Positions 35,636 to 44,416 of a stretch of DNA of 64,000 nucleotides are shown here, piece by piece. The notes under the pieces are model-generated. The model made no database searches. It saw nothing but the letters and a program-made list of their open reading frames with translations, and had not been told where the DNA came from. Source of the stretch: Deltaproteobacteria bacterium (GTDB lineage Bacteria; Desulfobacterota; GWC2-55-46); assembly GCA_016182655.1 (NCBI GenBank), contig JACPGB010000012.1:62001-126000 (forward strand). Reading direction: 5' to 3'. Both the position numbers and the translations under genes were made by a program. The first letter of the stretch is position 1. Every line of letters starts with the position of its first letter.

Positions 35636-36664
35636 ATGAACGTTGGGATACTAACCGGAGGCGGAGACTGCCCGGGACTTAACGCGGTAATCCGCGCCAT
35701 AGTCAAGAGGGGGCATCAGTTCGGATACGAGTTCACGGGCATCAGGGACGGTTGGAGAGGACTCGTTCAATCCAATACGATAAAGCTCACGAAGCAGGCG
35801 GTCTCCGGGCTACTGCCCATGGGCGGCACAATACTCGGCACATCGAGGACGAACCCGCTTAAGAAGCCCGAGGACGCGGAGAAGCTCTTCAAGAACATCG
35901 AGACGCTCAAGCTCGACGCCATAATAGCCATAGGCGGAGACGACACGCTGGGTGTCGCCGCGAAGCTCCACGCCAAGGGCATAAAGGTCATCGGCGTGCC
36001 GAAGACCATAGACAACGACCTTTCCGGCACGGACTTCACCTTCGGGTTCGATACAGCCGTATCCATCGTCACATGGGCGCTCGACAGACTGCATTCCACG
36101 ACCGAGGCCCACCAGAGGGTCATGGTAGTCGAGGTCATGGGCAGGCACGCCGGCTGGATCGCGGTCTACGGCGGCATAGCCGGAGGGGCCGACGTAATAC
36201 TTATCCCCGAGAAGCCGTTCGACGTCGACGAGGTCTGCGCTGTAATAAAGAAGAGGAAGGAAGAGGGGAAGAACTTCAGCCTCGTCGTCGCGGCGGAAGG
36301 CGCGTACCCGAAAGAGGCGGGCGGCATGATAACGAAGGACAAGACGCTCGACTCGTTCGGACATGTCAAGCTCGGCGGCGTTGGGGAGTTCCTCGCGACC
36401 GAAATAGAGAAGAGGACTTCTCTTGAGTCACGGTTCGTGGTGCTCGGGCATCTCCAGAGGGGCGGCACGCCTACGGCCTACGACAGGATCCTCGCCACGC
36501 GCTACGGCATAAGGGCGATAGAGCTCGTCAACGAAGCCAACTTCGGACGCATGGTCGCGCTTCAGGGAAATAAGATAGTCGACATATCGCTTGAAGAGGC
36601 CACGGCGAAGCTTAAGACCATAGACCTCGAGATGTACAGGATAGCGCATATATTTTTCGGGTAG
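35636..36664 (+). CDS. pfp: 6-phosphofructokinase, predicted pyrophosphate-dependent
   Basis: 342 aa. The phosphate-donor loop GGGDCPGLNAVIRA opens the protein, with catalytic PKTIDND (about residue 120) and MGRHAGWIA (about 167). Two specificity positions read GGDDT (Asp where ATP enzymes have Gly) and PKTIDND (Lys where ATP enzymes have Gly). That Asp/Lys pair is the known signature of PPi-PFK, so a reversible PPi-linked enzyme is inferred. The start has a GAGGAGGG Shine-Dalgarno. It stands alone in transcription between its own -10 and a terminator. Confidence 0.9.
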   Translation: MNVGILTGGGDCPGLNAVIRAIVKRGHQFGYEFTGIRDGWRGLVQSNTIKLTKQAVSGLLPMGGTILGTSRTNPLKKPEDAEKLFKNIETLKLDAIIAIGGDDTLGVAAKLHAKGIKVIGVPKTIDNDLSGTDFTFGFDTAVSIVTWALDRLHSTTEAHQRVMVVEVMGRHAGWIAVYGGIAGGADVILIPEKPFDVDEVCAVIKKRKEEGKNFSLVVAAEGAYPKEAGGMITKDKTLDSFGHVKLGGVGEFLATEIEKRTSLESRFVVLGHLQRGGTPTAYDRILATRYGIRAIELVNEANFGRMVALQGNKIVDISLEEATAKLKTIDLEMYRIAHIFFG

Positions 36665-36700
36665 AGTCAGTCTTCTTTCGTTTTCATATGTATCGTTAAT

Positions 36701-36730
36701 AAAGGCGGGACTAACAAGTCCCGCCTTTAT
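36701..36730 (+). terminator. Terminator after phosphofructokinase
   Basis: A perfect 12-bp stem AAAGGCGGGACT / AGTCCCGCCTTT with an AACA loop; T residues follow only briefly. Nearly the same stem occurs at 27089. Confidence 0.85.
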
Positions 36731-36746
36731 AACATCAAGGTTTGCC

Positions 36747-37214
36747 GTGAGACACTTTCCAAGACCCCTCATAGCCCTATTTTTATCCGCCCTCTTTCTC
36801 CACGCCTGCTCAAGGCCGCCTGAAGAGGAAAGGATACGCCAGAGCGTGTCAGAGGCCGTCGAGGCGGCTGAGAAAAAGGATGTAAAGGCCTTCATGCGAT
36901 TCATATCGAATGAATACGCCGACGACCGGGGCAACGACTACAACGGGATAAAAGGCGTCCTCGTCTACCAGCTCCTCCGGCCCGAGGCCGTGAAGGTCTT
37001 CGTGAGGGGACTTACGGTAGAGGTCAAGGGAGACACCGCCCTTGTAGACGCAAAGGCCATAACAATGAGGGGAGGGGACATAAAGTCGCTCTCGGATATC
37101 GTCCCCGAGGAGGCCGAGGCCTACAGGTTCTCTATCGTATTCAAGAACGAGACCGGCGACTGGAAGGTAAGGTCTGCCGCATGGGAGCCGGTAGGTATCG
37201 CGGGGCTCCTGTGA
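36747..37214 (+). CDS. Lipoprotein with NTF2-like fold (unknown function)
   Basis: 155 aa from GTG 36747. A lipoprotein signal (RHFPRPLIALFLSALFLHAC) with lipobox LHAC is followed by an alpha/beta domain: a helical start SVSEAVEAAEKKDVKAFMRFI and a beta-rich end with FSIVFKNETGDWKVRSAAW. This pattern resembles the SnoaL/NTF2-like proteins that bind small ligands, but the assignment is tentative. It overlaps the next gene by 4 bp (GTGA). Confidence 0.7.
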   Translation: MRHFPRPLIALFLSALFLHACSRPPEEERIRQSVSEAVEAAEKKDVKAFMRFISNEYADDRGNDYNGIKGVLVYQLLRPEAVKVFVRGLTVEVKGDTALVDAKAITMRGGDIKSLSDIVPEEAEAYRFSIVFKNETGDWKVRSAAWEPVGIAGLL

Positions 37215-37681
37215 ACGGAGCGCCCCCGAGGCTCATGGCGGACGCCATGCTCGGAAAGCTCGCAAGGTGGCTACGCACTTTAGGCTACGACTGCGCCTTT
37301 GAACCTTCCATAACGGATGACGAGCTCCTTAAGAGGGCAATCGACGAAGGGCGGGTCATACTCACGCGCGATACATTGCTCATCCAGCGCCGCGCCGCGC
37401 GCGGCAAGACGATATTCATCGAGAGCGACCTGGTCTCCGACCAGCTCAAGGAATTGTCGAAGAGGTTCGAGATAAACGCAACAGGCTTCCTTACCAGGTG
37501 CCTGAGATGCAACATCCCCCTTGAGGATTTAGGGAAAGACTCGGCAAGGGACAAGGTCCCGCCGTATGTCTTTGCCACTCAGGAGAGGTTTTCCATATGC
37601 CCTCGTTGCTCCCGCGTATACTGGGGGGGCACCCACAAGGCGCGGATGATCGAGGAGATAGAGAGGATGCTCAAGGGATAG
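37211..37681 (+). CDS. Mut7-C RNAse domain protein (PIN-like) with zinc ribbon
   Basis: About 156 aa from GTG 37211, which overlaps the lipoprotein stop. The start MADAMLGKLARWLRTLGYD and ILTRDTLLI are the hallmark of Mut7-C/DUF5615-type PIN nucleases, with the conserved acidic residues (D, D, D) of the metal site. The C-terminus carries a zinc ribbon, CLRCNIPL and CPRCSRVYWGGTH. The family is predicted RNase; no toxin-antitoxin partner is adjacent. A palindromic repeat starts 17 nt after the stop. Confidence 0.85.
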   Translation: MNGAPPRLMADAMLGKLARWLRTLGYDCAFEPSITDDELLKRAIDEGRVILTRDTLLIQRRAARGKTIFIESDLVSDQLKELSKRFEINATGFLTRCLRCNIPLEDLGKDSARDKVPPYVFATQERFSICPRCSRVYWGGTHKARMIEEIERMLKG

Positions 37682-37697
37682 ATGGTTGATCAGGTAT

Positions 37698-37783
37698 CTC
37701 CCCTCCTTTACAAGGAGGGGGCGGGGGAGGTCTGCTTTTCCCTTAAAATCACCCCACCCGACCTCCCCTTATCAAGGGGAGGA
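37698..37783. repeat. GGGGAGG-type palindromic repeat, copy 2
   Basis: Two hairpins (CCCCTCCTTTACAAGGAGGGG and CCTCCCCTTATCAAGGGGAGG) separated by about 40 bp of AT-richer sequence. The same architecture is found at 23694 and 63466. A further hairpin GGCGGGGTT-TTCC-AACCCCGCC follows at 37807-37828 without a T-tract. Confidence 0.75.
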
Positions 37784-37898
37784 GTTTGAAAACACGGTTT
37801 TCGATAGGCGGGGTTTTCCAACCCCGCCTCCCTCCCTTCCCCTTTGAAATCTCCCCCTAAAGATGTTAGCCTTGCCCGGAAAAGAAAGGAGACCGTTT

Positions 37899-38219
37899 AT
37901 GGATGGGTTCGTGATAGTCTTTTCGACCGCCCCTAACGAGGACGAGGCGGCGCGCATCGGAAAAGCCGTGGTCGAAGAGGGGCTTGCCGCGTGCTGTAAC
38001 ATGGTCCCGCGCTTAAGGTCGATCTACACATGGAAAGGAAAGGTCTTCGACGAGGCGGAGGTCCTCTCCATCTACAAGACGAGGGCCTCGCTCTTAGGGA
38101 AGCTCAAGGACAGGATAAAGGCCCTCCACGGCTACGAGGTCCCGGAGATAATCGCCGTCGACATAAAGGACGGGCTGCCGGAATACCTCGCCTGGATAGA
38201 CGAGGTCACGAAGGGGTAG
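37899..38219 (+). CDS. cutA: Divalent-cation tolerance protein CutA
   Basis: About 106 aa from ATG 37899, which follows an AAAGGAGA Shine-Dalgarno and gives the normal length of this trimeric protein. The family blocks FVIVFSTAPNEDEAARI, GLAACCNMVPRLRSIYTWKGK and KALHGYEVPEIIAV are all present. CutA is a small ferredoxin-like fold protein linked to metal tolerance; its exact role is unresolved even in model organisms. A pair of dispersed modules begins 4 nt after the stop. Confidence 0.93.
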   Translation: MDGFVIVFSTAPNEDEAARIGKAVVEEGLAACCNMVPRLRSIYTWKGKVFDEAEVLSIYKTRASLLGKLKDRIKALHGYEVPEIIAVDIKDGLPEYLAWIDEVTKG

Positions 38220-38223
38220 GGTA

Positions 38224-38400
38224 CTCGGCGTACGGCCAATTTCAAATCGGGTTGCTCCAGTCCCCCGGACGCAAAGCCGTCCGATACGGATTGCCTGTCC
38301 GGCAGGACCGCTCGGCGCGGGGCCAGCGTCCTTCGGAGGATATTGAGGCAAGGGGAGCCAAGTCATCCTGATGTGAGCTTTGCCCGTCCGGCCAGGACCC
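38224..38400 (-). repeat. Tandem pair of 90-bp modules
   Basis: Units 38224-38309 and 38310-38400 read in the opposite orientation to the trmFO array. Both carry the CTCGGCG...GGCCA end and the TTTGCCCGTCCGGCCAGGAC-like end, with unrelated cores. The first unit contains GGACG...CGTCC in its core. The array ends 7 bp before the lepA -35. Confidence 0.85.
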
Positions 38401-38407
38401 TTTTCTT

Positions 38408-38436
38408 TTGACAAACCCGGCGCGATTATTTACAAT
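38408..38436 (+). promoter_or_regulatory. Strong promoter for lepA-lepB
   Basis: TTGACA (38408-38413), 17 bp, TACAAT (38431-38436). Start of transcription is expected near 38443, giving a ~50-nt leader. Confidence 0.72.
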
Positions 38437-38492
38437 GTTATATTAAGTTTTTTATGGGTTTCTAAGGACCATAGACAGGGGACCGGATCAAA

Positions 38493-40292
38493 GTGGCGGA
38501 TAAGAACAGGATAAGGAATTTTTCGATAATAGCCCATATAGACCACGGCAAATCCACGCTCTCGGACAGGATCCTCGAGTTCACGGGGACGATAACCAAA
38601 CGCGAGATGGTCGACCAGTTCCTCGACAAGATGGAGCTTGAGAGGGAGCGCGGCATAACCATCAAGGCTCAGACCGCGCGCCTTAACTACAAGGCCGACG
38701 ACGGCAACACCTACATACTTAACCTCATAGACACGCCGGGCCATGTGGACTTCAGCTACGAGGTGAGCCGGTCGCTTTCGGCCTGCGAGGGGGCCATCCT
38801 CGTCGTGGACGCCTCCCAGGGTGTCGAGGCGCAGACGGTCGCGCACCTCTATACGGCGGTGGACGTAGGGCTCGACATATTCCCGGTCTTGAACAAGATA
38901 GACCTACCGGCCGCCGACCCTCCGAGGATAAAGGAAGAGATAGAGGAGGTGCTTGGCATCGACGCGTCCGAATCCGTCCTTGCGAGCGCGAAAGAGGGGA
39001 TAGGGATAAAGGACATACTCGAAGCTATCGTAAAGAGGATCCAGCCACCCAAGGGCGACGAGGAGAGGCCATTGAAGGCCCTCGTCTTCGACTCATGGTA
39101 CGACATCTACCAGGGCGTGGTCGTCCAGATAAGGGTCTTCGACGGCTGTATAAAAAGGGGGACCAAGATAAAGTTCATGGCAACTGGCAAGACCTTCGAT
39201 GTAGACAAGGTCGGCGTCTTCGCCCCCGGCCCCAAGGAGGTCGACTCCCTCGGCGTAGGCGAGGTCGGCTTCGTCATCGCAAATATAAAAGAGGTCAGGG
39301 AAACTAACGTCGGCGATACCATCACCGACGCGCTCGTCCCGACCGAAGAGCCGTTCCCCGGTTACAAGGCCGCCAAATCGATGGTCTTCAGCGGACTCTA
39401 CCCGGTAGATTCCGCCCAGTACGAGAACCTGAAAGAGGCGGTCATAAAGCTCAGGCTGAACGATTCATCCTTCACGTTCGAGCCCGAGACCTCGCTTGCG
39501 CTCGGGTTCGGCTTCAGGTGCGGCTTCCTCGGCCTTTTCCACATGGAGATAATACAGGAGAGGCTTGAAAGGGAGTACGGGCTCGCGCTCATAACCACGG
39601 CCCCGACCGTTATCTACAGGGTCACGAAGACCGACGGCACGGTGATCATGGTCGACAACCCCTCGAACCTGCCTTCGCCGCAGTACATAGATTTTGTCGA
39701 GGAGCCGTTCATACTCGCGACCCTCCACCTGCCTGCGGAGTTTTTAGGAGGGGTCTTGGCCTTATGCGAGTCGAAGAGGGGCATACAGAGGGAGATAAAG
39801 TTCCTGACCACATCGAGGGTCATGGTCGAGTACGAGATCCCGTTGAACGAGATAGTGCTCGATTTTTACGATAAGCTCAAGACCCTGTCAAAGGGTTACG
39901 CCTCGATGGACTACGACTACCTGGACTTCAGGAAGTCCGACCTCATAAAACTCGACATCCTCATAAACGGCGAGGGCGTCGACGCGCTCTCATTGATCGT
40001 CCCGCGCGAGAGGGCGTTCGCGAGGGGCAAGGACCTCGCCGAGAAGATGAGGGAGATTATCCCGAGGCAGATGTTCGAGGTGATCATACAGGCGGCGATA
40101 GGCTCGAAGGTCATAGCGAGGGAGACGATAAAGGCCCTCCGGAAGAACGTAACGGCAAAGTGCTACGGCGGCGACATCACGAGGAAGAGAAAGCTCCTCG
40201 AAAAGCAGAAGGAAGGCAAGAAGCGGATGAAGCAGGTCGGAAGAGTGGAGCTCCCGCAGGAGGCGTTCCTCGCGGTCCTTAAAGTAAGCTAA
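38493..40292 (+). CDS. lepA: Elongation factor 4 (LepA)
   Basis: 599 aa ribosomal GTPase that back-translocates or remodels ribosomes under stress. The G-motifs are [10 protein letters not shown] (about 13), DTPGHVDF (about 78) and NKIDLP (about 132), with the specific LepA C-terminal domain ([17 protein letters not shown] near 570). The start is GTG. lepB begins 25 nt after the stop, the classical lepA-lepB operon. Confidence 0.96.
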   Translation: MADKNRIRNFSIIAHIDHGKSTLSDRILEFTGTITKREMVDQFLDKMELERERGITIKAQTARLNYKADDGNTYILNLIDTPGHVDFSYEVSRSLSACEGAILVVDASQGVEAQTVAHLYTAVDVGLDIFPVLNKIDLPAADPPRIKEEIEEVLGIDASESVLASAKEGIGIKDILEAIVKRIQPPKGDEERPLKALVFDSWYDIYQGVVVQIRVFDGCIKRGTKIKFMATGKTFDVDKVGVFAPGPKEVDSLGVGEVGFVIANIKEVRETNVGDTITDALVPTEEPFPGYKAAKSMVFSGLYPVDSAQYENLKEAVIKLRLNDSSFTFEPETSLALGFGFRCGFLGLFHMEIIQERLEREYGLALITTAPTVIYRVTKTDGTVIMVDNPSNLPSPQYIDFVEEPFILATLHLPAEFLGGVLALCESKRGIQREIKFLTTSRVMVEYEIPLNEIVLDFYDKLKTLSKGYASMDYDYLDFRKSDLIKLDILINGEGVDALSLIVPRERAFARGKDLAEKMREIIPRQMFEVIIQAAIGSKVIARETIKALRKNVTAKCYGGDITRKRKLLEKQKEGKKRMKQVGRVELPQEAFLAVLKVS

Positions 40293-40317
40293 AAGAAAAA
40301 GGCGGTAACAGGCGGAC

Positions 40318-40992
40318 ATGGAAGAAAAAAAAGGACAGGAACAGAAGGACAAAAAGAAAAACATAAGGGAGATAGTCGAGGCCATAGTCATAGCCCTGGT
40401 CCTCGCCCTCATCATAAGGACCTTCGTCATACAGGCCTTCAAGATACCGTCGGGGTCGATGGAGGAAACGCTCCTTGTAGGAGACCATATAGTCGTCTCC
40501 AAGTTCGCCTACGGCATACAGGTCCCGAAACCGGCCATCATCAAGATCTTCGGCGCTTCCGTCCCTTTCTTTGAGACGAAGCTCATCCCGTCATGGGGCA
40601 AGGTCGACCACGGAGACGTCATAGTCTTCCGCTTCCCGGGCGACAGGTCCAAGGACTATATCAAGAGGGTCATAGGGCTCCCCGGCGACAGGGTGGAGCT
40701 TAAGGAGAAGGTCCTCTACCTTAACGATAAAAAGATGGACGACCCCTGGGGCGTGAACAAGGGCGGCCTGTATGGCGAGGACACCGAGAAGAACATAAAC
40801 TTCGGTCCCTACACGGTCCCGGACGGGACCGTCTTCGTCATGGGTGACAATCGCGACAGGAGCTATGATTCGCGCTACTGGGGTCCGGTGCCGTTCAAGG
40901 ACATAAAGGGCAAGGCCTTCATCATCTATTGGTCGTGGAACAGGGACAGTCACTGGGTCAGGTTTGGGAGGCTCGGAGACATCATCCATTAG
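40318..40992 (+). CDS. lepB: Signal peptidase I
   Basis: 224 aa. A charged cytoplasmic start, one membrane helix (about residues 20-40), the catalytic Ser in KIPSGSMEETL (about 46) and Lys in YIKRVIGLPGD (about 118), and the box MGDNRDRSYDSR. It removes signal peptides at the outer face of the inner membrane. Its TAG stop lies inside the first bases of a GCTGCTGAAAAAG element. Confidence 0.96.
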   Translation: MEEKKGQEQKDKKKNIREIVEAIVIALVLALIIRTFVIQAFKIPSGSMEETLLVGDHIVVSKFAYGIQVPKPAIIKIFGASVPFFETKLIPSWGKVDHGDVIVFRFPGDRSKDYIKRVIGLPGDRVELKEKVLYLNDKKMDDPWGVNKGGLYGEDTEKNINFGPYTVPDGTVFVMGDNRDRSYDSRYWGPVPFKDIKGKAFIIYWSWNRDSHWVRFGRLGDIIH

Positions 40993-41112
40993 GCTGCTGA
41001 AAAAGCCCATCTGCTTTGTTGTCTTCGGCACTCGTAACTGCGGCGTACATACTACAGTACGCCTCGCTCCTCGTTTCTCGACGCCTCGCATCTGGAGCTT
41101 TTTGAGCAGCCT
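40991..41112. repeat. GCTGCTGAAAAAG element, copy 2
   Basis: 122 bp with imperfect inverted ends AGGCTGCTGAAAAAG and CTTTTTGAGCAGCCT and a central GCGGCGTACATACTACAGTACGCC hairpin. The first base of the element coincides with the lepB stop codon TAG. It can fold as one long hairpin and may act as a terminator of lepAB. Confidence 0.8.
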
Positions 41113-41163
41113 AAGTTTTTTGGCAATCCATTCGGGCCAAGTCCCGCATTGCCCAAAAAACCA

Positions 41164-41192
41164 TTGAAGGTTTCGACTTTTGATGTTATAAG
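41164..41192 (+). promoter_or_regulatory. Promoter for xerC-hslVU
   Basis: TTGAAG (41164-41169), 17 bp, TATAAG (41187-41192). The xerC ATG at 41199 sits where transcription should begin, so the xerC message may be leaderless. Confidence 0.55.
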
Positions 41193-41198
41193 GCATGG

Positions 41199-42143
41199 AT
41201 GCTCGGCCTGGTGGAAAAGTTTATCGACTACCTTGCGGTCGAGAGGAACTCCTCCCCCAACACAAGGCTCGGATACGCGAGGGATTTAAGGCAGTTTCAC
41301 GCTTTTCTTAAGTCCCAGCCGCGCTACATCGGGCTCGACGGGGAGGTCGCGGTCGAGAGGCTCGACGAGCCCGCTGTCTCGGGTTTCATCTACGCGCTCT
41401 TTAGAGAGAATAAGAAAATATCGATTGCGAGGAAGCTCTCCTCGATAAGGTCTTTTTTCAGGTTTCTCGTAAAGAAGGGGCTCGCAAAGGTGAACCCCGC
41501 CGAGTGCGTGGCCGCCCCCAAGGTCGAAAGATACCTCCCGTCGGTCCTGACCGTCGAGGAGGCCAAATCCCTGATAGAAGCGCCACGGAGCGCCGGGGAG
41601 GGGCAAGATGAGAGCCCGTCCATTTTAAGGGACCTCGCAATACTGGAGGTCCTTTATTCGTCGGGCATAAGGGTAAGCGAGCTTACCGGGCTCGACATCG
41701 ACGCAATCGATCTTGAGGCTGGGACCATCAGGGTCCTCGGCAAGGGCAACAAGGAGCGGATAGCCTATCTCGGCGATCACGCGAAAGAGTCGCTCCGGCT
41801 CTATATTGAGAATGAGAGGCCTTCCGGTGACGGCCCGCTCTTTACAGGCGGCAAGGGGGGGCAGGGGGGCGGGAATAAAACGAGACGCCTTACCCCCAGG
41901 ACGGTCCAGAGGCTCGTAAAAAAATATACGGCATTGTGCGGGATAAACAAGACCCCTACACCGCATGCGCTCCGGCACACTTTCGCCACGCACCTTTTGG
42001 ACGCGGGAGTCGACCTTCGCTCCATACAGGAATTGCTCGGCCACAGCAAGCTGTCGACGACCCAGAGGTACACGAAGGTCGGCGTCGACGCGATGATGGC
42101 GGCTTATGACGCGGCCCACCCGAGGGCGAAGACGAAGAAATAG
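41199..42143 (+). CDS. xerC: Tyrosine recombinase XerC
   Basis: 314 aa. An N-terminal SAM-like core-binding domain ([22 protein letters not shown]) and a catalytic domain with the Arg in [12 protein letters not shown], Lys in [35 protein letters not shown] with the nucleophile Tyr. XerC and XerD resolve chromosome dimers at dif. A ~30-aa glycine-rich insertion ([15 protein letters not shown]) before the HxxR box is unusual. The position before hslV-hslU is the classical context of XerC. Confidence 0.9.
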   Translation: MLGLVEKFIDYLAVERNSSPNTRLGYARDLRQFHAFLKSQPRYIGLDGEVAVERLDEPAVSGFIYALFRENKKISIARKLSSIRSFFRFLVKKGLAKVNPAECVAAPKVERYLPSVLTVEEAKSLIEAPRSAGEGQDESPSILRDLAILEVLYSSGIRVSELTGLDIDAIDLEAGTIRVLGKGNKERIAYLGDHAKESLRLYIENERPSGDGPLFTGGKGGQGGGNKTRRLTPRTVQRLVKKYTALCGINKTPTPHALRHTFATHLLDAGVDLRSIQELLGHSKLSTTQRYTKVGVDAMMAAYDAAHPRAKTKK

Positions 42144-42151
42144 TTTGTGTT

Positions 42152-42192
42152 TGTCATTGCGAGGAGCGGCTCTTCCGCGACGAAGCAATCTC
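42152..42192. repeat. TCATTGCGAGGAGC repeat
   Basis: TGTCATTGCGAGGAGC and GCGACGAAGCAATCTC bracket a short inverted core. This is a member of a repeat type seen in many bacterial genomes. It occupies most of the xerC-hslV gap. Confidence 0.6.
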
Positions 42193-42229
42193 AGTATTTG
42201 ACCAAAAGAAATTTTTCTTGGAGATTCTC

Positions 42230-42763
42230 TTGACAACCTTCCACGGCACCACAGTCATAGCCGTAAGGCGTAACGGGTCGGTCGCCATGGCCGGGGACGG
42301 GCAAGTGACGCTCGGCTCCACGGTCGTCAAGCGCGGCGCGATAAAGGTGCGCCGCATAAAAGAGAAGGTCATTGCAGGGTTCGCGGGCTCGACCGCCGAC
42401 GCGATGACATTATTCGACAAGTTCGAGGCGAAGTTCGACGAGACGAGGGGCAACATCACCAAGGCCGTCGTAGAGCTCGCCAAGGACTGGCGGACCGACA
42501 GGGTCCTAAGGCGTCTTGAGGCGCTATTGATCGTCGCCGACAAGGACCACACATTCATGATATCCGGCGCAGGAGACGTCATCGAGCCGGAGGACGGCAT
42601 AGCCTCCATCGGCTCCGGCGGGTCGTTTGCCGCCGCGGCGGCAAAGGTGATGATGAGGCACACTGATCTCACCGCAAGAGAGATAGCCGAGGAGGCGATC
42701 AAGACCGCCGCCGAGATATGCATATACACGAACACCGAGATAACGGTAGAGGAACTTTCATAA
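42230..42763 (+). CDS. hslV: HslV, peptidase subunit of HslUV protease
   Basis: About 177 aa. Proteasome-like N-terminal nucleophile hydrolase; the mature chain should begin at the Thr of [11 protein letters not shown]. The blocks [12 protein letters not shown] and [16 protein letters not shown] are family hallmarks. The start TTG 42230 is preferred because GGAG lies 6 nt upstream; TTG 42218 is the longer alternative. It forms the core of the chambered protease with HslU. A MITE-like element begins at the base after its stop. Confidence 0.95.
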   Translation: MTTFHGTTVIAVRRNGSVAMAGDGQVTLGSTVVKRGAIKVRRIKEKVIAGFAGSTADAMTLFDKFEAKFDETRGNITKAVVELAKDWRTDRVLRRLEALLIVADKDHTFMISGAGDVIEPEDGIASIGSGGSFAAAAAKVMMRHTDLTAREIAEEAIKTAAEICIYTNTEITVEELS

Positions 42764-42989
42764 GGCTATCTCTAAAAATTAGGAATTTTTTATGAGGTCA
42801 AGGAAGGGCGGAAATACAAAGCGCAGCATATATGGGTATTATGTGAGCATTTTGTTTCCGTCCTGACGCAGTCCTGCCGGACGGGCAAATTCGTATCAAA
42901 GGCTGGAGTATTGATTTGCCCAGAGACTCCGTACCAACTTTGGCCCTGCGCCGAGCAGTCGGGAAAAATAACAATTTTTAGAGGTAGCC
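42764..42989 (+). repeat. MITE-like dispersed element, copy 3 (inside hslV-hslU)
   Basis: 226 bp between GGCTATCTCTAAAAATT at the left and AATTTTTAGAGGTAGCC at the right, an inverted pair. The inner GGAAATAC/GTTTCC hairpin and the nested module (42872-42956, TTTGGCCCTGCGCCGAGC end) are present. It begins at the base after the hslV stop and ends 4 bp before the hslU ATG; GAGG in its right end lies 9 nt from that ATG. Confidence 0.85.
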
Positions 42990-42993
42990 GTAA

Positions 42994-44352
42994 ATGAAGA
43001 GCTTTACCCCGAGGGAGATAGTCTCCGAGCTCGATAAATATATAATCGGCCAGAGGCAGGCCAAAAGGGCCGTAGCCATCGCGCTCCGTAACCGCTGGCG
43101 CCGCCAGCAGGTAAGGCCCGAGCTCAGGGACGAAATATCCCCCAAGAACATCATCATGATAGGCCCGACGGGTGTCGGCAAGACCGAGATTTCCCGGAGG
43201 CTCGCCAAGCTCGCCCAGGCCCCGTTCATAAAGGTGGAGGCCTCGAAGTTCACGGAGGTCGGCTATGTCGGCCGGGACGTGGAATCGATAATACGAGACT
43301 TGACCGAGCTCGCCATAAAGATGGTCAAGGACGAGGAGAAGGTCACGGTGCGCGTAAAGGCGAGGGACTCTGCCGAAGAGCGGCTCCTCGACTGCCTGCT
43401 TCCGCCCGTCACCTCGCCGCCGTTCCAGGCAATCGACCAGGACAAGCTCGCAAAGGAGCGCGAGCTCCAGAAATCCACGAGGGACAAGCTACGCGGGCTT
43501 CTGCGCGAGGGCAAGCTCGACGACAGGACCGTCGAGATAGAGACCTCTGAACAGCAGAAGATGCCGTCGATCGAAATACTCTCCTCCCAGGGTGTCGAGG
43601 AGATGGACATGAATCTCAAGGACATGTTCTCCAACCTCTTCCCGAAAAAGACCCGGAAGAGGAAGGTGAAGGTGCCGGAGGCCTTCGAGTTCCTTACTCA
43701 GGAGGAGACCCAGCGCCTTATCGACATGGAAAAGGTCGTGAAAGAGGCGGTCGAGCGCGTGGAGCAGTCGGGCATAGTATTCATCGACGAGATAGACAAG
43801 ATCGCCGGAAGGCAGGCAGGGCAGACCCCTGACATTTCGAGGGAGGGCGTCCAGAGGGACCTGCTTCCCATAGTAGAGGGCTCTACCGTCAACACGAAGT
43901 ACGGCATGGTGAAGACCGACCATATACTCTTCATCGCCTCGGGCGCGTTCCATGTCTCCAAGCCGTCGGACCTTATCCCCGAGTTCCAGGGCAGGTTCCC
44001 GATAAGGGTCGAGCTCGAACCACTCGGCGAGGATGAGTTCGTAAGGATATTGACCGAGCCGGAAAACGCGCTCTTGAAGCAGTACAAGGCGCTCCTCGAG
44101 ACCGAAGGGGTCGATGTCTCTTACACCGACGACGGCGTCAGGGAGATAGCGTCCATGGCGACGATAGTGAACGAGCGGATGGAGAACATCGGGGCGAGAA
44201 GGCTCCACACAGTCATGGAGCGCGTCTTCGACGAGATATCGTTCGACGCCCCGGACATGCAGGATAAAAAGCTCGTAATAGACAGCGAGTACGTGAGAAA
44301 GAGGCTCTCGGACGTCATCAAGGACGAAGACCTCTCGAGGTACATCCTCTAA
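42994..44352 (+). CDS. hslU: HslU, ATPase subunit of HslUV protease
   Basis: 452 aa AAA+ unfoldase. Walker [10 protein letters not shown] (about residue 56), Walker [12 protein letters not shown] (about 262), the intermediate domain (about 105-240) and the HslU-specific opening [17 protein letters not shown]. The C-terminal LSRYIL is the docking tail for HslV. The ribosome binding site is drawn from the end of a MITE copy. HslV lies upstream in the same orientation but the two are separated by 230 bp. Confidence 0.95.
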   Translation: MKSFTPREIVSELDKYIIGQRQAKRAVAIALRNRWRRQQVRPELRDEISPKNIIMIGPTGVGKTEISRRLAKLAQAPFIKVEASKFTEVGYVGRDVESIIRDLTELAIKMVKDEEKVTVRVKARDSAEERLLDCLLPPVTSPPFQAIDQDKLAKERELQKSTRDKLRGLLREGKLDDRTVEIETSEQQKMPSIEILSSQGVEEMDMNLKDMFSNLFPKKTRKRKVKVPEAFEFLTQEETQRLIDMEKVVKEAVERVEQSGIVFIDEIDKIAGRQAGQTPDISREGVQRDLLPIVEGSTVNTKYGMVKTDHILFIASGAFHVSKPSDLIPEFQGRFPIRVELEPLGEDEFVRILTEPENALLKQYKALLETEGVDVSYTDDGVREIASMATIVNERMENIGARRLHTVMERVFDEISFDAPDMQDKKLVIDSEYVRKRLSDVIKDEDLSRYIL

Positions 44353-44416
44353 GGGCCGCTGAAGCCCCCCGGCTCTTAGGGGTGGACTACGCGGTATTTC
44401 CATTTCGGAGTCGGCC

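Noticed and set aside
37211-37681. Toxin-antitoxin module with the PIN-like Mut7-C gene as toxin
   Set aside because: The upstream overlapping gene encodes a lipoprotein and not a small DNA-binding antitoxin, and Mut7-C proteins with zinc ribbons are usually stand-alone.
38265-38285. Possible c-di-GMP-I riboswitch core (GGACGCAAAGCC)
   Set aside because: The match is short, the rest of the aptamer consensus is missing, and the sequence is part of a dispersed module on the strand shared with other copies that do not keep the motif.
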